A stretch of DNA of 64,000 nt from Mageeibacillus indolicus UPII9-5. GTDB lineage: Bacteria > Bacillota > Clostridia > Saccharofermentanales > Fastidiosipilaceae. Position numbers and translations under genes: made by a program. Below are positions 62,719-64,000 of this stretch, in pieces (the first letter of the stretch is position 1; every line of letters begins with the position of its first letter). Location of the stretch: contig NC_013895.2 of the NCBI RefSeq assembly GCF_000025225.2, forward strand, positions 620,001 through 684,000, written 5' to 3'. The notes below the pieces were generated by a model. That model did not search any database. It was not told the origin of the DNA and worked only from the letters and a program-made list of their open reading frames with translations.

Positions 62719-63711
62719 ATGAAAGAAACAAATGAAATTCGTCGCCCGAAAACCATGCCGAGAATTTCCAACCCTGAGTCGGCAAAAGCTTTCATTACCG
62801 AACAAGTTGAGTTGATTCGTCGCCAAGTAGGAGATAATAAAGTTTTATTAGCTCTTTCAGGCGGGGTAGATTCATCCGTAGTAGCAGCATTGCTCATTAA
62901 AGCTATCGGCCGTAATTTGGTCGCTGTACACGTCAATCACGGCTTATTGCGCCAAGGCGAACCAGAACAAGTTATTGAAGTTTTCCGTAACCAAATGCAA
63001 GCCAACCTGATTTATGTCGACGCAACTGATAGATTTTTAGATAAGTTGGCTGGTGTCGCCGATCCGGAAACTAAGCGCAAAATAATCGGCAGTGAATTTA
63101 TAGATGTGTTCGCTGAAGAAGCACGTAAACTTTCCGATATCCGTTTCTTGGCTCAGGGCACGATTTGGCCTGATATACTCGAAAGCGAAGAAGGAATTAA
63201 GTCGCACCACAATGCCGGCGGCTTGCCGTCAGACCTGAAATTTGAATTGGTCGAACCGGTGCGTATCCTGTTCAAAGATGAAGTACGTGTAGTTGGCAAA
63301 GCCCTCGGCTTACCTGATAGTATGGTAAATCGTCAACCTTTCCCGGGTCCTGGACTTGGAGTCCGTTGCCCCGGAGCCATTACCCGTGACCGCTTGGCGG
63401 CAGTGCGTGCATCGGATGCGATATTACGCGAAGAATTTGCCAAATGCGGCCTCGATCAAAAGGTTTGGCAGTATTTCACTGTAGTGCCGGATTTCCGTTC
63501 AACCGGTATCCGCGACGGCAAACGTACATTTGAATGGGCGGTAATCGTTCGTGCTGTCAATACTAAAGATGCCATGTCGGCGACCGTTGAGCCGCTACCA
63601 TTTGAACTTATGTCCTGTCTGACCGCCAGAATAACCTCTGAGGTGAAAGGTGTTAATCGGGTGCTGTATGACTACACACCTAAGCCGACTGCAACAATCG
63701 AGTTTGAATAA
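62719..63711 (+). CDS. guaA: GMP synthase ATP-pyrophosphatase subunit (no glutaminase domain)
   Basis: GuaA aminates XMP to GMP. The 330-aa protein contains the ATP-PPase domain with PP-loop ALSGGVDSSVVAALL, VNHGLLRQGE and AQGTIWPDILES, and the dimerisation domain ending YDYTPKPTATIEFE, with RQPFPGPGLGVRCPG between. The usual N-terminal class I glutamine amidotransferase domain (about 190 aa) is missing: the protein starts directly with an about 25-residue leader. It needs either a separate amidotransferase subunit or free ammonia. None is encoded nearby. GAGGAG precedes ATG 62719. Confidence 0.92.
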   Translation: MKETNEIRRPKTMPRISNPESAKAFITEQVELIRRQVGDNKVLLALSGGVDSSVVAALLIKAIGRNLVAVHVNHGLLRQGEPEQVIEVFRNQMQANLIYVDATDRFLDKLAGVADPETKRKIIGSEFIDVFAEEARKLSDIRFLAQGTIWPDILESEEGIKSHHNAGGLPSDLKFELVEPVRILFKDEVRVVGKALGLPDSMVNRQPFPGPGLGVRCPGAITRDRLAAVRASDAILREEFAKCGLDQKVWQYFTVVPDFRSTGIRDGKRTFEWAVIVRAVNTKDAMSATVEPLPFELMSCLTARITSEVKGVNRVLYDYTPKPTATIEFE

Positions 63712-63727
63712 TCCCAAGCTCTATGGG

Positions 63728-63926
63728 TGACCGATGCTTTTGCATCGGTCATTTTCGAGACGAGGCAAAGCTGAGTCCGAAAAACTAAGCGAGAGGCCAA
63801 AGCCTCGATAGGAATCGCAAGCGATGTTTTTTATGTCAGCCACATATATCGAGCACGAAGTGCGAAGATGGATGGCTGCCCTTTTGCAGGGAAGAAAAGC
63901 CGACGCGACGAAAAGAAGCGTTGGCT
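63728..63926 (+). ncRNA. Hairpin-dense segment, candidate structured RNA ending in a terminator
   Basis: Several strong hairpins occur in series: TGACCGATGC/GCATCGGTCA (63728-63751), GAGGC/GCCTC (63793-63806), ATCGC/GCGAT (63814-63825, then T6), a nested CAGCCA/TGGCTG (63837-63877) enclosing ATC/GAT and GCAC/GTGC, and a last hairpin AGCCGACGC/GCGTTGGCT (63898-63925) followed by T6. The density is far above the rest of the window. It could be an independent small RNA, a guaA 3' element, or a mobile repeat; no known family was recognised. Confidence 0.45.
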
Positions 63927-63931
63927 TTTTT
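63898..63931 (+). terminator. Rho-independent terminator at the end of the hairpin series
   Basis: AGCCGACGC (63898-63906) pairs with GCGTTGGCT (63918-63926), with one mismatch, and continues into a T-tract. Confidence 0.8.
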
Positions 63932-63945
63932 GATTCGTTAATGGG

Positions 63946-63972
63946 CTTGAAAATCACGGCGTGATTTTCAAG
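63946..63972. repeat. Perfect 12-bp inverted repeat near the window end
   Basis: CTTGAAAATCAC (63946-63957) and GTGATTTTCAAG (63961-63972) form a perfect hairpin with a 3-nt loop, followed by AT-rich DNA (TATGATATAGA). It has no T-run and could be an operator or structural repeat. Confidence 0.7.
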
Positions 63973-64000
63973 TATGATATAGACTCACTCAAACGAAGAG

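Noticed and set aside
63721-63957. A 78-codon minus-strand frame over the hairpin-rich region
   Set aside because: It is fully explained by the palindromic DNA; no start signal is present.

Overview
The window looks like chromosome of a moderate-GC, Gram-positive anaerobe of the Bacillota, most likely class Clostridia. The evidence is strong AGGAGG-type ribosome binding sites, many Rho-independent terminators, a Phe T-box leader, a YtrA-type GntR/ABC operon, MutS2 with an Smr domain, lipoprotein solute receptors and no outer-membrane genes. A narrower placement, for example among oscillospiral or vaginal/gut Clostridia, would be a guess.

Layout. 1-8 kb: a GntR regulator cut by the window edge, then pfkA, pgsA, mutS2, trmL (minus), a DUF1836 regulator and an acyl-CoA synthetase. 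8-17.6 kb: a LysR regulator divergent from a degenerate aminotransferase, a YoaK-type membrane protein, and directly behind it a complete F1Fo ATP synthase cluster (a, c, b, alpha, gamma, beta, epsilon). That cluster has no free delta gene; a delta-like C-terminal domain is instead fused to the N-terminus of alpha. 17.8-20.9 kb: a zinc-type ABC receptor lipoprotein and a five-repeat histidine-triad lipoprotein. 21-25 kb: tRNA-Ala, then a low-density accessory patch with gene remnants, a methyltransferase, an orphan membrane protein and a repressor whose DNA-binding and S24 parts lie in different frames. 25-28.4 kb: a PflX-like radical SAM gene, then a TPP riboswitch with thiD and cytX. 28.7-34.5 kb: an MMPL exporter with a partner exported coiled-coil protein, a glycosyltransferase and tRNA-Pro. 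34.8-45.2 kb: a methylglyoxal-synthase-like protein, T-box-pheS-pheT, three TadE/TadG-like genes, secA and tRNA-Leu. 45.3-51.5 kb: a YtrA-type regulator with an ABC exporter, a Nudix hydrolase, and pbuX-xpt under a guanine riboswitch. 51.8-64 kb: an oligopeptide-type ABC transporter, a GH29 fucosidase, cutC, a large transglutaminase-like protein, a glutaminase-less GMP synthase and a hairpin-rich stretch that may be a structured RNA.

How the genes work together. Most of the window is housekeeping: glycolysis, phospholipid synthesis, ATP synthesis, Phe-tRNA charging, Sec export, purine salvage and GMP synthesis, and thiamin precursor salvage. Riboswitches or a T-box control the last three kinds of operon. 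Around this are uptake modules for zinc and for peptides or oligosaccharides.

The most unusual things are: (1) the delta-CTD/alpha fusion in the ATP synthase; (2) an intact PLP-fold aminotransferase homologue that has lost both the Schiff-base lysine and the carboxylate-binding arginine and sits at the head of the atp cluster; (3) a 57-nt element, 56/57 identical in two copies, placed exactly 27 nt upstream of the -35 box of two different tRNA genes; (4) repeated use of very short direct repeats with a fixed 10-13 bp period in intergenic DNA; (5) the hairpin-dense stretch after guaA. All start sites, promoters and functions here were read by eye and not checked by search.
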